Source: Salipiger abyssi (GTDB taxonomy: Bacteria > Pseudomonadota > Alphaproteobacteria > Rhodobacterales > Rhodobacteraceae). Taken from it: a stretch of 30,421 nt of DNA. This document shows positions 1-6,843 of the stretch, in pieces. The notes beneath the pieces are model-generated. The model was given only the letters and a program-made list of their open reading frames with translations, was not told where the DNA came from and did no database searches. Every line of letters starts with the position of its first letter. The stretch's first letter is position 1. The stretch spans positions 1 through 30,421 of the forward strand of contig NZ_CP015096.1 in the NCBI RefSeq assembly GCF_001975705.1, given 5' to 3'. A program made the translations under genes and the position numbers.

Positions 1-267
1 TCAGTCAATGATGACGCGGATATGGTTACGTTCCGCAATCGGGGGACGATGACGGCTTCTTCTCGCGATGCGGTGGTGGTCTGGGAAGGGCGGCTCGATC
101 CCGACGCCTACCATGATGCACGGATGGTTGCGCCTGGATGGGATGTCTACGTGCTTGAGCGCCAATGGCGGCAATGGCTCGGCGATCAGGAGATCGAGCC
201 AAAGCACCCTGCCCGTCACTTTATCAAGTTTTGCAAGTCTTGGTATGAGCGAAGAGGGGCTCCGTAA
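1..267 (+). CDS. repA: Replication initiator RepA, C-terminal part (gene wraps across the window ends)
   Basis: These are the last 88 codons and the stop of the initiator that begins at 29594. The codon ending at 30421 is followed in phase by TCA at position 1, and the frame stays open to TAA at 265-267. The segment (DADMVTFRNRG near its start, then GWDVYVLERQWRQW and HFIKFCKSWYERRG) looks like the end of RPA-family plasmid initiators (PF10134), which finish with a tryptophan- and arginine-rich tail. Joined to the other part the protein is 364 residues, a usual family length. It would bind the iterons at 29444-29613 and open the origin. An ATG at 22 opens a shorter frame but has no ribosome site and is only an internal methionine. 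Circularity is inferred from frame continuity. Confidence 0.9.
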   Translation, partial: SVNDDADMVTFRNRGTMTASSRDAVVVWEGRLDPDAYHDARMVAPGWDVYVLERQWRQWLGDQEIEPKHPARHFIKFCKSWYERRGAP

Positions 268-282
268 GCCCCCTACCCTTTT
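256..282 (+). terminator. Intrinsic terminator overlapping the repA stop codon
   Basis: GGGGCT (256-261) pairs with AGCCCC (267-272) around a five-base loop, followed by CTACCCTTTT. The TAA stop of repA lies in the loop and first base of the 3' arm, so the hairpin can form only after the terminating ribosome leaves. It would end repA transcription before the convergent partition genes. The short, interrupted T tract makes efficiency uncertain. Confidence 0.55.
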
Positions 283-365
283 ACAATTCGGGTATGCCGC
301 TCATGCGAGGGCCGAAGCAGCGCCCGTGTTTGATATGTGTATGCCGAACAGCAACGGCGTCCAGC

Positions 366-397
366 GGTATATGTGTATACCAGTATAATAATATACG
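366..397. promoter_or_regulatory. Candidate partition site, downstream copies of the GTATACAC motif
   Basis: The reverse complement of 366-380 reads GTATACACATATACC, and 383-397 is a weaker forward copy (GTATAATAATATACG). Close copies occur at 771-785, 1389-1403 and 1430-1444, so the motif brackets the parA and ribbon-helix-helix genes. In ParA/RHH partition systems such repeats are operators and centromeres bound by the RHH protein. That role here is inferred. The stretch 283-416 otherwise holds no gene I can support. Confidence 0.45.
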
Positions 398-416
398 CAT
401 AAACCTGTATGGGCGT

Positions 417-752
417 TTAGCTGCTTCCCATGTCCTTGATATGCGCCCTGCCCTTTTTGACAAAGAGCAAGTCGAGAGCTTCTTCGAGAAGAGCTTGGAC
501 GGTCGTGTCTTCTTCAGCGGCAATGATGCGTAGTTGCCGTGCGATTTTCGGGTCGAAGTGCCCTGCGATAAGCTTTGTGCCGACCCGAGACGGCCTTTGA
601 TTCTTGGAAGGCGGCGCAGGCTGAGCGGCGGCGGTCTGTTTTGCAACAGGAGCCTTTACGGCGGCAGGTTGTGTCGGTTCAGCTTCATCCTTTGGCACGG
701 CGCGGTTGACTGCTGCGAGAAGAGCGTTTGGTTTTTTGGCTTGTGTTCCCAT
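417..752 (-). CDS. Ribbon-helix-helix DNA-binding protein, putative partition partner of ParA
   Basis: A 111-residue protein with a flexible Ala/Pro/Gln-rich N-terminal half (about 1-55) and a folded C-terminal half starting near VGTKLIAGHFDPKIARQLRI. That segment, followed by EEDTTVQALLEEALDLLF, has the beta-strand/helix/helix pattern of antitoxin-like ribbon-helix-helix proteins. Such proteins follow parA on small alphaproteobacterial plasmids and act as centromere-binding adaptors, like ParG or ParR. The ATG at 752 was chosen because GGAGG lies at 761-765 on the minus strand and the gene begins one base after the parA stop. A longer open frame to 944 overlaps parA and has no ribosome site. 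It is probably translationally coupled to parA and may repress the operon through the GTATACAC motifs. It could be an orphan regulator. Confidence 0.7.
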   Translation of the reverse strand: MGTQAKKPNALLAAVNRAVPKDEAEPTQPAAVKAPVAKQTAAAQPAPPSKNQRPSRVGTKLIAGHFDPKIARQLRIIAAEEDTTVQALLEEALDLLFVKKGRAHIKDMGSS

Positions 753-753
753 C

Positions 754-1380
754 TCAATTTCCTCCGGCGTGTATACACATATACTCGTATAGTTGTTTAA
801 TCTCTTCTGCGGCCTTGCCTTGCGGCTCGTATTCCTGGGCGGCTTGCCCGGACTGCTGCGCGCGGGAGAACGCAATGCGGTTGCCGATGCGGATCGGGCA
901 AAGCTCGATGTCGAGCTGGGCGACGGCCTCTTGCGCTTCATCAAGCTCCTTGCCGACAGGCGGGCAGAAGGTCAGCACCACGGCGGCGCGCTTGCTGAAT
1001 GCTTTGATCAGATCGACCGTGCGTGTCATGGCGATGATGTCGAGCACGGCTGGCTTTGCAGGGATCAGTACGAAGTCGGCGAGCTTCGCCGCGTCATAAG
1101 CGATGTCTTTGGCAAAGGGCGGCGTGTCGATGAAGACAAAATCTGCTCCCGCGCCCTCAGATGCCTTGAGATAATGCTCAAGGCGAGCAGGAGGGATAGC
1201 GGTGACGGCGGGGCCAGCCTCGTCTGAACGGCTATCGTTCCAGAAGGAAGCGCTTGCCTGGGGATCAAGATCGAGAAGAAGCGCCTCCCGACCGTTGCGG
1301 CCAGCTTCGACAGCAAGCGCAGTGGCAAGCGTTGTTTTGCCCACGCCGCCTTTTTGAGAAATGATCGAGATTACCTGCAT
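754..1380 (-). CDS. parA: ParA-family partition ATPase
   Basis: A 208-residue cytoplasmic ATPase that should segregate plasmid copies by dynamic binding to the nucleoid. It opens with MQVISIISQKGGVGKTTLAT, the deviant Walker A motif KGGVGKTT at residues 10-17 that marks ParA/MinD proteins. LLLDLDPQASAS follows (A' motif, near 34-45), then FVFIDTPPF (Walker B). The short length with no N-terminal helix-turn-helix places it among small ParA proteins of type Ib, which rely on a separate RHH protein, matching the gene at 417-752. The ATG at 1380 is preceded on the minus strand by GCGAGG. The C-terminal codons contain one copy of the GTATACAC motif, so coding and candidate cis sequence overlap. 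Confidence 0.9.
   Translation of the reverse strand: MQVISIISQKGGVGKTTLATALAVEAGRNGREALLLDLDPQASASFWNDSRSDEAGPAVTAIPPARLEHYLKASEGAGADFVFIDTPPFAKDIAYDAAKLADFVLIPAKPAVLDIIAMTRTVDLIKAFSKRAAVVLTFCPPVGKELDEAQEAVAQLDIELCPIRIGNRIAFSRAQQSGQAAQEYEPQGKAAEEIKQLYEYMCIHAGGN
771..785 (+). promoter_or_regulatory. GTATACAC motif inside the end of parA
   Basis: GTATACACATATACT here matches 14 of 15 bases of the reverse-complement copy at 366-380. It lies inside the final parA codons and just before the ribosome site (GGAGG, 761-765) of the RHH gene, so a protein bound here could affect readthrough into that gene. Confidence 0.4.
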
Positions 1381-1388
1381 TGTGCCTC

Positions 1389-1444
1389 GCTATACGTTTA
1401 TACGGTTACACACCTATTATTGTTTAAGTGTATACACGTATTCG
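1389..1444. promoter_or_regulatory. parA upstream region with two opposed GTATACAC-type motifs
   Basis: Between parA and mobA, 1430-1444 reads GTATACACGTATTCG, and the reverse complement of 1389-1403 reads GTATAAACGTATAGC. The two copies face each other across an AT-rich stretch that must contain the parA promoter. The arrangement suits an autoregulatory operator that doubles as a centromere. I could not settle on a single -35/-10 pair. Confidence 0.5.
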
Positions 1445-1466
1445 CGTTTGGGTGCAAGAAGCTCGC

Positions 1467-3443
1467 TCACCGCTCCGGCCCGTCCCGATCCTTGCGGCGC
1501 TCGCGCTCCAAGCGCCGCCGCTCTGCCGCGCGCTTGCGGGCTTCCCGTGCCTTGTGAACGCGAATGGCCTTTTCGAGGTCGCGGGCGCGGTCGAGCTCAT
1601 CCTTGCTCGGCCCCTTGTAATCGGGATCGAGGAAGTGAGGCTTGTCCTTCGGCTCCTCGGCACGCCCGCGCGCATTCTTCGCATCCCTTCGACCACCTTT
1701 CTTCGGGATCAGCACGTCCTCGGCGCGGGCGGGTTTACCCGCCGCGCGCTGATCTTTTTTCGCAAAGAGGCCGGTCCTGGCGCGCGGGGCGTCATCCTCG
1801 CGTTCGTTCCGCGCCCGCGTATCGTCTGATGCCTGACCAGGCGAAGACGGCCGCACACCATCATCAGGATCGCGCTCAGCCTCACGAGGCGGCGCGGTCT
1901 CATCGCCCAAGGGCGGGGCAGGGGGCGTGCGTGCCTCTTCATCCGCGCGGGGCTTGCCGCCGAGACCAGCACTGCCGCCAGCACTGCCCGCGCCGCTCTC
2001 TCCGCGCTCTTCACCGCCCTCGGCGGCCTCCGTGCCGCCGGAAGGACTTGGCGGGAGGGCATGGCTATCCCAGACGCCGGAGAGGCCGTCACGCGGCTCT
2101 CTGGGGGTGTCTGAGGGCGTCTCTGGCGATAGGGTAGGGGAGGCGTCCTCAGGGCGCGTGAACAGCACCTCGTTCGCGCTGCGCGGCGCGGAGCCGCCGC
2201 CAGCGTGACGGGCGCGCAAGAGTGCTTGCTCGCGCTCGAAGCGCTGCTGCTGGCGCAGCGCCAGATCATCACGTTCGCCGCCTTGTCCCTTGCGAAGGCG
2301 GGCAAGCTCCTCGGCGTGATGATCCTTCAAGGCAGCCAGCTCGCGCCGCTGCCGCGCGCGAAGGGCATTGAGGCGGGAATCCTGCTGGGATTTGAACTCC
2401 CGCAGGGCGCTATCCCGCTTTTGCCGCATGGCACGCCCTTTGAGCGTGACGATCTCGCCCATCCGCTGAAGGAAGCCTGGGGTCAGCTCCTTGCGGAATT
2501 GGTCGTGATCGGCCCGCGCCGCCCTCACGGCGGCGCGCAAGGTGGTGAGCTGCTCGCGGCGCAGCGCGTACAGGGACGCCGCCTGAGCGGCCTGAAGATT
2601 CCGCATTTGCCGGGCATGGTGCGCGGCGAGCTCCGCAAACTCGTTTGCATCCCGCTCGCCGCGTGTTCTGTCCAGGCGCGCCAGTGCGAGGTCGATCACC
2701 TCGCGCTCGTTCTTCAGCCGCTCCCGTTCAGCATTCCGTTCCATGACGGTCTCATGATGCTGAACGACACGATCGGCCTTCTCGGGCTCGCCGTTGCGGA
2801 TGGATTCCGTGGCGTGTTGCCCGAGCTTCGGTTCCGGTTCCCGGTCGATCCCCTGGTCAGCCAGCGAGCGATGATCCACGCGCAGATCGAGGCCAAGCCG
2901 CTCGAAGGTGCGGTTCTGCGCCTCGGCCCAGGCTTCGCGTGTGTCATGCACGAAGTCGCGGCTGTTCCAGGATCGTTCCTTGGGACCGAAGGAGGAGGCC
3001 GTGAGCGTGCGCGTTGTCAGCAAGATGTGGGCATGATCATTGCGCTCATCGCCGCTCGGGGAATGGGTGTGGATGTTGACATCCGCCACCATGCCCCGGC
3101 TGACAAAGTGATCGCGCACGAACTGGCGGACAAGCGCCTCGCGCTGATCGTCCGCCAGCTCATGGGGCAGGGAGAGGAGCACCTCGCGGCAGAGCTGGGC
3201 GTCCTTGCGGCGCTCGACGGCTTCGACGGCGTTCCACAGCTCGGCGCGGTTGCTCATCCAGTCAGGGGCGTTCTCGGGTGCGAGGATGAAGGAGGCGGCG
3301 ACCCCGCTCTTGCGGGTATAGTCGTGGGTATCGCCGTAGCGTTCATCCCTGATCTTCTCACCCGCCCGATAGGCGGCAGCGGCGCAGGCCCGATGGCCTG
3401 AACCGCGTGAGATGATCTTGAACTCGCAGCGATAGATCGCCAT
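1467..3443 (-). CDS. mobA: MobA/MobL-family relaxase (MobQ type)
   Basis: A 658-residue relaxase that would nick one strand at oriT, stay attached to the 5' end through a tyrosine and pilot the strand to the recipient. The N-terminal 200 residues form the MobA/MobL domain (PF03389): MAIYRCEFKIISRG, a likely catalytic tyrosine at Y25 in AAAAYRAG, and the histidine cluster H125/H127 (NIHTHSPSG) and H137/H139 (NDHAHILLTTR) that binds metal. Residues about 215-415 are charged and probably coiled coil. The C-terminal 240 residues are low-complexity and rich in Pro, Glu, Arg and Gly. No TraI-like helicase domain follows, unlike Ti-plasmid TraA. AAGGAGG lies 5 bases before the ATG. It is divergent from traD-virD4 across the probable oriT. 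Its tail contains RTGLFAKK, resembling motifs in the protein at 6234-6686. Confidence 0.93.
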   Translation of the reverse strand: MAIYRCEFKIISRGSGHRACAAAAYRAGEKIRDERYGDTHDYTRKSGVAASFILAPENAPDWMSNRAELWNAVEAVERRKDAQLCREVLLSLPHELADDQREALVRQFVRDHFVSRGMVADVNIHTHSPSGDERNDHAHILLTTRTLTASSFGPKERSWNSRDFVHDTREAWAEAQNRTFERLGLDLRVDHRSLADQGIDREPEPKLGQHATESIRNGEPEKADRVVQHHETVMERNAERERLKNEREVIDLALARLDRTRGERDANEFAELAAHHARQMRNLQAAQAASLYALRREQLTTLRAAVRAARADHDQFRKELTPGFLQRMGEIVTLKGRAMRQKRDSALREFKSQQDSRLNALRARQRRELAALKDHHAEELARLRKGQGGERDDLALRQQQRFEREQALLRARHAGGGSAPRSANEVLFTRPEDASPTLSPETPSDTPREPRDGLSGVWDSHALPPSPSGGTEAAEGGEERGESGAGSAGGSAGLGGKPRADEEARTPPAPPLGDETAPPREAERDPDDGVRPSSPGQASDDTRARNEREDDAPRARTGLFAKKDQRAAGKPARAEDVLIPKKGGRRDAKNARGRAEEPKDKPHFLDPDYKGPSKDELDRARDLEKAIRVHKAREARKRAAERRRLERERRKDRDGPER

Positions 3444-3816
3444 CGACGCCTCCTTCCTGCCACATGCTTTCGTGCCCGCGCATCTCGCCCCAACCGGCGG
3501 GCACTAAAGGCGGTGATCGAACGGACGCAAAACCGTTCGCGGGTTCGGGCAGCGCCCGTGCCGAAGCCATGATTTCATGGCGCAGGCGAGGGGAAGCCCT
3601 AGTGGCGTGGGGATACCTCCCCGTTGAACGTGCGCGGAACATTGTGACTACAATGTATAACCGCGCTATTAGTATTTCTCTTTGAGTCTGCCACAAAATG
3701 GTAAATAAGCTCTTAAAGCGCAAGGGGCAGGCAAAGGAGACGCTGGCCTGCAAGGACAGCACGGGCGATCACGCCCGTCTTCAAGCACCGCTTGAATTGT
3801 GGTAAAAGCGCATCTC
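3444..3816. other. Probable origin of transfer region (hairpin-rich, no gene)
   Basis: This 373-bp gap between the divergent relaxase and traD has no credible gene and is dense in inverted repeats: GAACGG/CCGTTC (3519-3538), GCCATGA-TT-TCATGGC (3566-3581), GGGGA/TCCCC (3609-3622), ACATTGT/ACAATGT (3639-3656), ACGGGCG/CGCCCGT (3761-3778) and TTCAAGC/GCTTGAA (3780-3796). Ti plasmids keep oriT in the same place, between traA and traCDG. I cannot place the nick. Segments loosely resembling MobQ nic cores are AACGTGCGCGG (near 3627-3637) and TTAAAGCGCAAGG (near 3713-3725). The promoters for mobA and traD must also lie here. Confidence 0.6.
3639..3656. repeat. Perfect inverted repeat, candidate operator
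   Basis: ACATTGT (3639-3645) and ACAATGT (3650-3656) are perfect inverted arms around GACT, directly followed by ATAACC. The size and AT-rich flank suggest a dimeric repressor site controlling traD-virD4, or a relaxosome accessory site. Confidence 0.45.
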
Positions 3817-4191
3817 ATGGCAGATGCACAATCGAAGAAGGCGAAGCTTCTGGCGCAGCGCAAAAAGCTCGACGCCGAGATCAAGGCGATTGAGGCCAAA
3901 GAGCGCGCGCAAAAGCGCAAGGATGACACCCGCCGCAAGATTATCCTGGGCGGGCTGGCCATGAAGGCGGCTGAAGCTGATCCGAACATCATGGGCTGGC
4001 TGAAAAGCCTCACCAGTGGCGAGAGCGTTTCCGCCAAAGACCGTGAGCTCCTCGGCCTATGGTTCGAGGAGCACGCCGCCGAACCCGCCGCAATTGAAAG
4101 TGGGGGCAGGGGCGGCGCTGCCGATGCGAGTGTCGCTCAGGAGCGACGAAGCAGCGGCGAGCCCCAGGCACACGGACACGACCCGTCCTGA
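3817..4191 (+). CDS. traD: TraD-like conjugal transfer accessory protein
   Basis: A 124-residue protein. Residues 1-45 form a lysine- and alanine-rich helix (AQSKKAKLLAQRKKLDAEIKA), followed by DTRRKIILGGLAMKAAE. The DTRRKIxLG block is the signature of the small TraD proteins (PF06412) encoded before traG on Ti-type plasmids. A region resembling a DNA-binding accessory factor (about 60-88) precedes a disordered tail. It probably helps bring the relaxosome to the coupling protein. I favour ATG 3817 because the similarity begins there. A GTG at 3799 would add six residues but lies in the TTCAAGC/GCTTGAA hairpin, and neither start has a clear ribosome site. It lies 63 bp upstream of virD4, probably in the same operon. 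No traC homologue is visible. Confidence 0.72.
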   Translation: MADAQSKKAKLLAQRKKLDAEIKAIEAKERAQKRKDDTRRKIILGGLAMKAAEADPNIMGWLKSLTSGESVSAKDRELLGLWFEEHAAEPAAIESGGRGGAADASVAQERRSSGEPQAHGHDPS

Positions 4192-4254
4192 TCCTTCGCT
4201 CGCCCGCTTCCATCATGAACCCATTAAGCCAACCCAGACAGGTGGAGTCTGTCC

Positions 4255-6237
4255 ATGTTTTCCAAGTCAAAGATTTCAGAAGCGGCGAAGAGGAAGGCGG
4301 AGACTCCGCCCCGCGATCAGGCGGGCGCAGCCGCGCCGTCAGAGCCGAATGAATCTCTCCTCACACCGGAGTTTCGGGCGCGGATGAAGGAAACCGCCGC
4401 GCAAGGGGAAGAGACCTTCAAGCGCTTCCGCGCCGATCCCGTGAGCGAAGCGCAGAAGACAGCGGCAGCGGCACGGAAAGCCACCCGCAAAGCGAGCAAG
4501 GCGACGGGGCAGGAGCGCCCGCTCCTGGCGCGGGCGATTGGCCCGGCCGCCCTGTTCATCATCGGAGCGGTGATCATCTTTTCCGCGCAGAGCAACAGCG
4601 TATTAGGACCGGCGGCTGAGGCGCAGCTCGGAAGTGCGTTCGCCGCTGTGCTGGCCGCGTTCATGGTGGGCTTCTTGCCCGTCCTTGCCTTCACCCGTTT
4701 TACGCTCTGGGCACTTGCGGGGCTCGCTCTGGTGCTCTTCGGCCTGATCACGACGCCCGGCCTCGGCGCGACCTTGATCGCGCCGCTGGCCGTTGTCGGC
4801 TTTGTGGGCGGGATTATGGCCGGTGTGCATTTCTTCGTGCGCGCGCCCGATAGCTCAACCGATGCCTATGGTTCGGCCCGGCTTGCCCGCCGCGCCGATA
4901 TCGAGGCCGCAGGGCTGCTCGATGGCAAGGGCTACCGTGTCGGCACCTTTGAGGACAACGAGGGGGAAAGCCTGCTGCGCTATGCAGGGCAGCGCCACCT
5001 TCTCACCTGCGCGCCCACGCGGGCGGGCAAGGGGGTGAGCGCGATCATCCCGAACCTGCTCACCTATGACGGCTCGATGCTGGTGATCGACCCCAAAGGT
5101 GAAAACCTCATGATCACGGCGGAGCAGCGCCACCGCCTCGGCCATGACGTGCAGGCGCTCGATCCGTGGAATATCGGGGCGAGCTTCTTCGAGGGCGGCA
5201 CGCCCTCGCGCTTCAACCCGCTCGACTTTCTCGATGCGGCCAGCCCCGATCTGATCGAGAACGCCATGATCCTCGCCGACGCGCTTGTGGTCGTCGGCGA
5301 CGGGGATGCGAAGTTCTGGGACGAGGAGGCCAAGGCGCTGCTTATGGGGCTTCTGCTCTATGTGGCGACCGCGCCTGAAGAGGCCGAACATCGGCATTTG
5401 CCGCGCGTCCGCGATCTCCTCCTTGGCGATGACGAAGACATGGATGAACTCTTCGAGCGCATGATGGCCTCTGACAATGCTGCCGTGCGCGGGGCAGGGG
5501 CGCGGGCGCTTCAGAAGGAGCCGAAGATGCGCTCAAGCGTGCTGGCGACGGCGCAGTCGCACACGCATTTCCTGGACAGCCCGCGCATCCGTGAAAACAT
5601 GGCAGCCTCGGATTTCCGCTTCGGCGACATGAAGCGGGAAAAGCTCTCGATCTATGTCATCCTGCCTGCGGACAGGCTCTCGACCTTCGACCGCTGGCTG
5701 CGCCTGATCATCTCGATTGCGATCATCGAGAATGCCCGCAACATCGACGTGGAACCCGAACAGCCCGTGCTGTTTCTGCTCGATGAGATGGCCGCGCTCG
5801 GACGGCTGAAGCCGGTCGAGACCGCCTTCGGCCTGATGGCGGGCTTCGGGATGCAGCTCTGGGGGATCGTGCAAGACCTCTCTCAGCTCGAACGCATCTA
5901 CGGCAAGGGCTGGGAAACCTTCGTCGGCAATTCGGGCGTGCTGCAATACTTCGGCAGCCGCGACAAGATGACGGCGGAATACTTCTCGGCGCTCTGCGGC
6001 ACCAAGACGGCAAAGACGATCTCGGGCCAGGTTAGGCAAGCGCTCACGGGCATGGCCGAAGAGCCGGGTAGCTATGGCGAGACAGGACGGCCGCTCTTCA
6101 TGCCCGATGAACTCATGGTCATGAAATCCGACCGTCAGCTCCTCCTGGTCGAGACGAACTATCCCATCGTCGGCACGCGCGTGCCGTGGTTCAACGACCC
6201 CGATCTGAAGACGCTCGGGCGCAATCTGAAAGGTTAG
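4255..6237 (+). CDS. traG: Type IV coupling protein, VirD4/TraG family
   Basis: A 660-residue inner-membrane ATPase that couples the relaxosome to a type IV secretion channel. The first 90 residues are charged and cytoplasmic. Hydrophobic segments at about 93-115, 128-165 and 172-196 anchor it. The nucleotide-binding domain follows with Walker A APTRAGKGVS (253-262), the family landmark LVIDPKGEN (276-284) and Walker B VLFLLDEMAALG (505-516). The end (GRPLFMPDELMVM, then TNYPIVGTRVPWF) is typical of TraG/VirD4. GGTGGAG lies 7 bases before the ATG. There are more predicted membrane segments than the two in classical VirD4. The channel must come from another replicon because no virB-like genes are present. 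Its stop overlaps the end of the convergent gene at 6234-6686. Confidence 0.93.
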   Translation: MFSKSKISEAAKRKAETPPRDQAGAAAPSEPNESLLTPEFRARMKETAAQGEETFKRFRADPVSEAQKTAAAARKATRKASKATGQERPLLARAIGPAALFIIGAVIIFSAQSNSVLGPAAEAQLGSAFAAVLAAFMVGFLPVLAFTRFTLWALAGLALVLFGLITTPGLGATLIAPLAVVGFVGGIMAGVHFFVRAPDSSTDAYGSARLARRADIEAAGLLDGKGYRVGTFEDNEGESLLRYAGQRHLLTCAPTRAGKGVSAIIPNLLTYDGSMLVIDPKGENLMITAEQRHRLGHDVQALDPWNIGASFFEGGTPSRFNPLDFLDAASPDLIENAMILADALVVVGDGDAKFWDEEAKALLMGLLLYVATAPEEAEHRHLPRVRDLLLGDDEDMDELFERMMASDNAAVRGAGARALQKEPKMRSSVLATAQSHTHFLDSPRIRENMAASDFRFGDMKREKLSIYVILPADRLSTFDRWLRLIISIAIIENARNIDVEPEQPVLFLLDEMAALGRLKPVETAFGLMAGFGMQLWGIVQDLSQLERIYGKGWETFVGNSGVLQYFGSRDKMTAEYFSALCGTKTAKTISGQVRQALTGMAEEPGSYGETGRPLFMPDELMVMKSDRQLLLVETNYPIVGTRVPWFNDPDLKTLGRNLKG

Positions 6238-6686
6238 CGCCCGCGATCAGGCTCGTCGCCGCGTCCGCGATGGCGGCGGAAGACGGGCTGTTTTTCCTGC
6301 TGGATGGTCGCGCGGGGCGTCTCTTGCGGCCCGCGCGCAGCATCCTTGCCCTCGGACGCGCCTTTGAGCGCGCGATCTGCTTGGGTTTGGCGGGTTTCCC
6401 GTGCTTTGTCCGAGAACAGCCCCGTCAGCCGTTCAGGCTTGGCGAGCTCAGGATTAGCTTTCGGGGCAGGGGAGGAGGGCTGCGTCTGCCCGCGCCCTGC
6501 AAAGAGGCCGGTCTTTTCGCGCGCGCCTGTCCCGCCAGGGGATGGCGCGGGCACGCCTCGGTCGCCCCAATTGATCGAAGCTGCCCCCTTGGGAGCGTTG
6601 TCGCGGCTCACGCCCCAGGACGGGCGAAGCTCGGGCTTCGTTGTGTCGCGCAGCATCTTCTGCTTCGGGTCGTCGCGATCCGCCAT
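6234..6686 (-). CDS. Hypothetical proline/glycine-rich protein with TGLF motifs
   Basis: A 150-residue, probably disordered hydrophilic protein convergent with virD4 and overlapping its stop by four bases. Translation looks real: GAGGAGA lies 6 bases before the ATG at 6686. It starts MADRDDPKQKMLRDTTKPELRPSWG and contains KTGLFAGRGQ (near 58-67) and LTGLFSDKARE (near 87-97). Both resemble RTGLFAKKDQ in the tail of the MobA relaxase, and a 15-base DNA match (GCAAAGAGGCCGGTC, 6499-6513 and 1762-1776) underlies one pair. The shared motif suggests a transfer-related accessory protein binding the same partner as MobA, but this is inference. I recognise no domain. Confidence 0.6.
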   Translation of the reverse strand: MADRDDPKQKMLRDTTKPELRPSWGVSRDNAPKGAASINWGDRGVPAPSPGGTGAREKTGLFAGRGQTQPSSPAPKANPELAKPERLTGLFSDKARETRQTQADRALKGASEGKDAARGPQETPRATIQQEKQPVFRRHRGRGDEPDRGR

Positions 6687-6843
6687 GGCGATCTCCTCAG
6701 GTCAAAGGAGATATGGGAGCTTTCTCTCTTACTTCCAACACCTGCTCATCGCGATCTTGAGATTCAGAACTTTACATTTTTATTGCACCACGCACCAATA
6801 AAATGGTAAGTCATTCCTTTTTAATAAATTAACGATAATATAC

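Noticed and set aside
1361..2137. A 258-codon plus-strand frame across the parA-mobA gap
   Set aside because: It runs through the parA control region and antisense to mobA. Its arginine/proline-rich composition is that of a GC-rich shadow.
2205..3401. A 398-codon plus-strand open frame opposite mobA
   Set aside because: It is antisense to a relaxase with complete motifs and a strong ribosome site. The long frame reflects GC-rich codon bias, and its sequence resembles no family.
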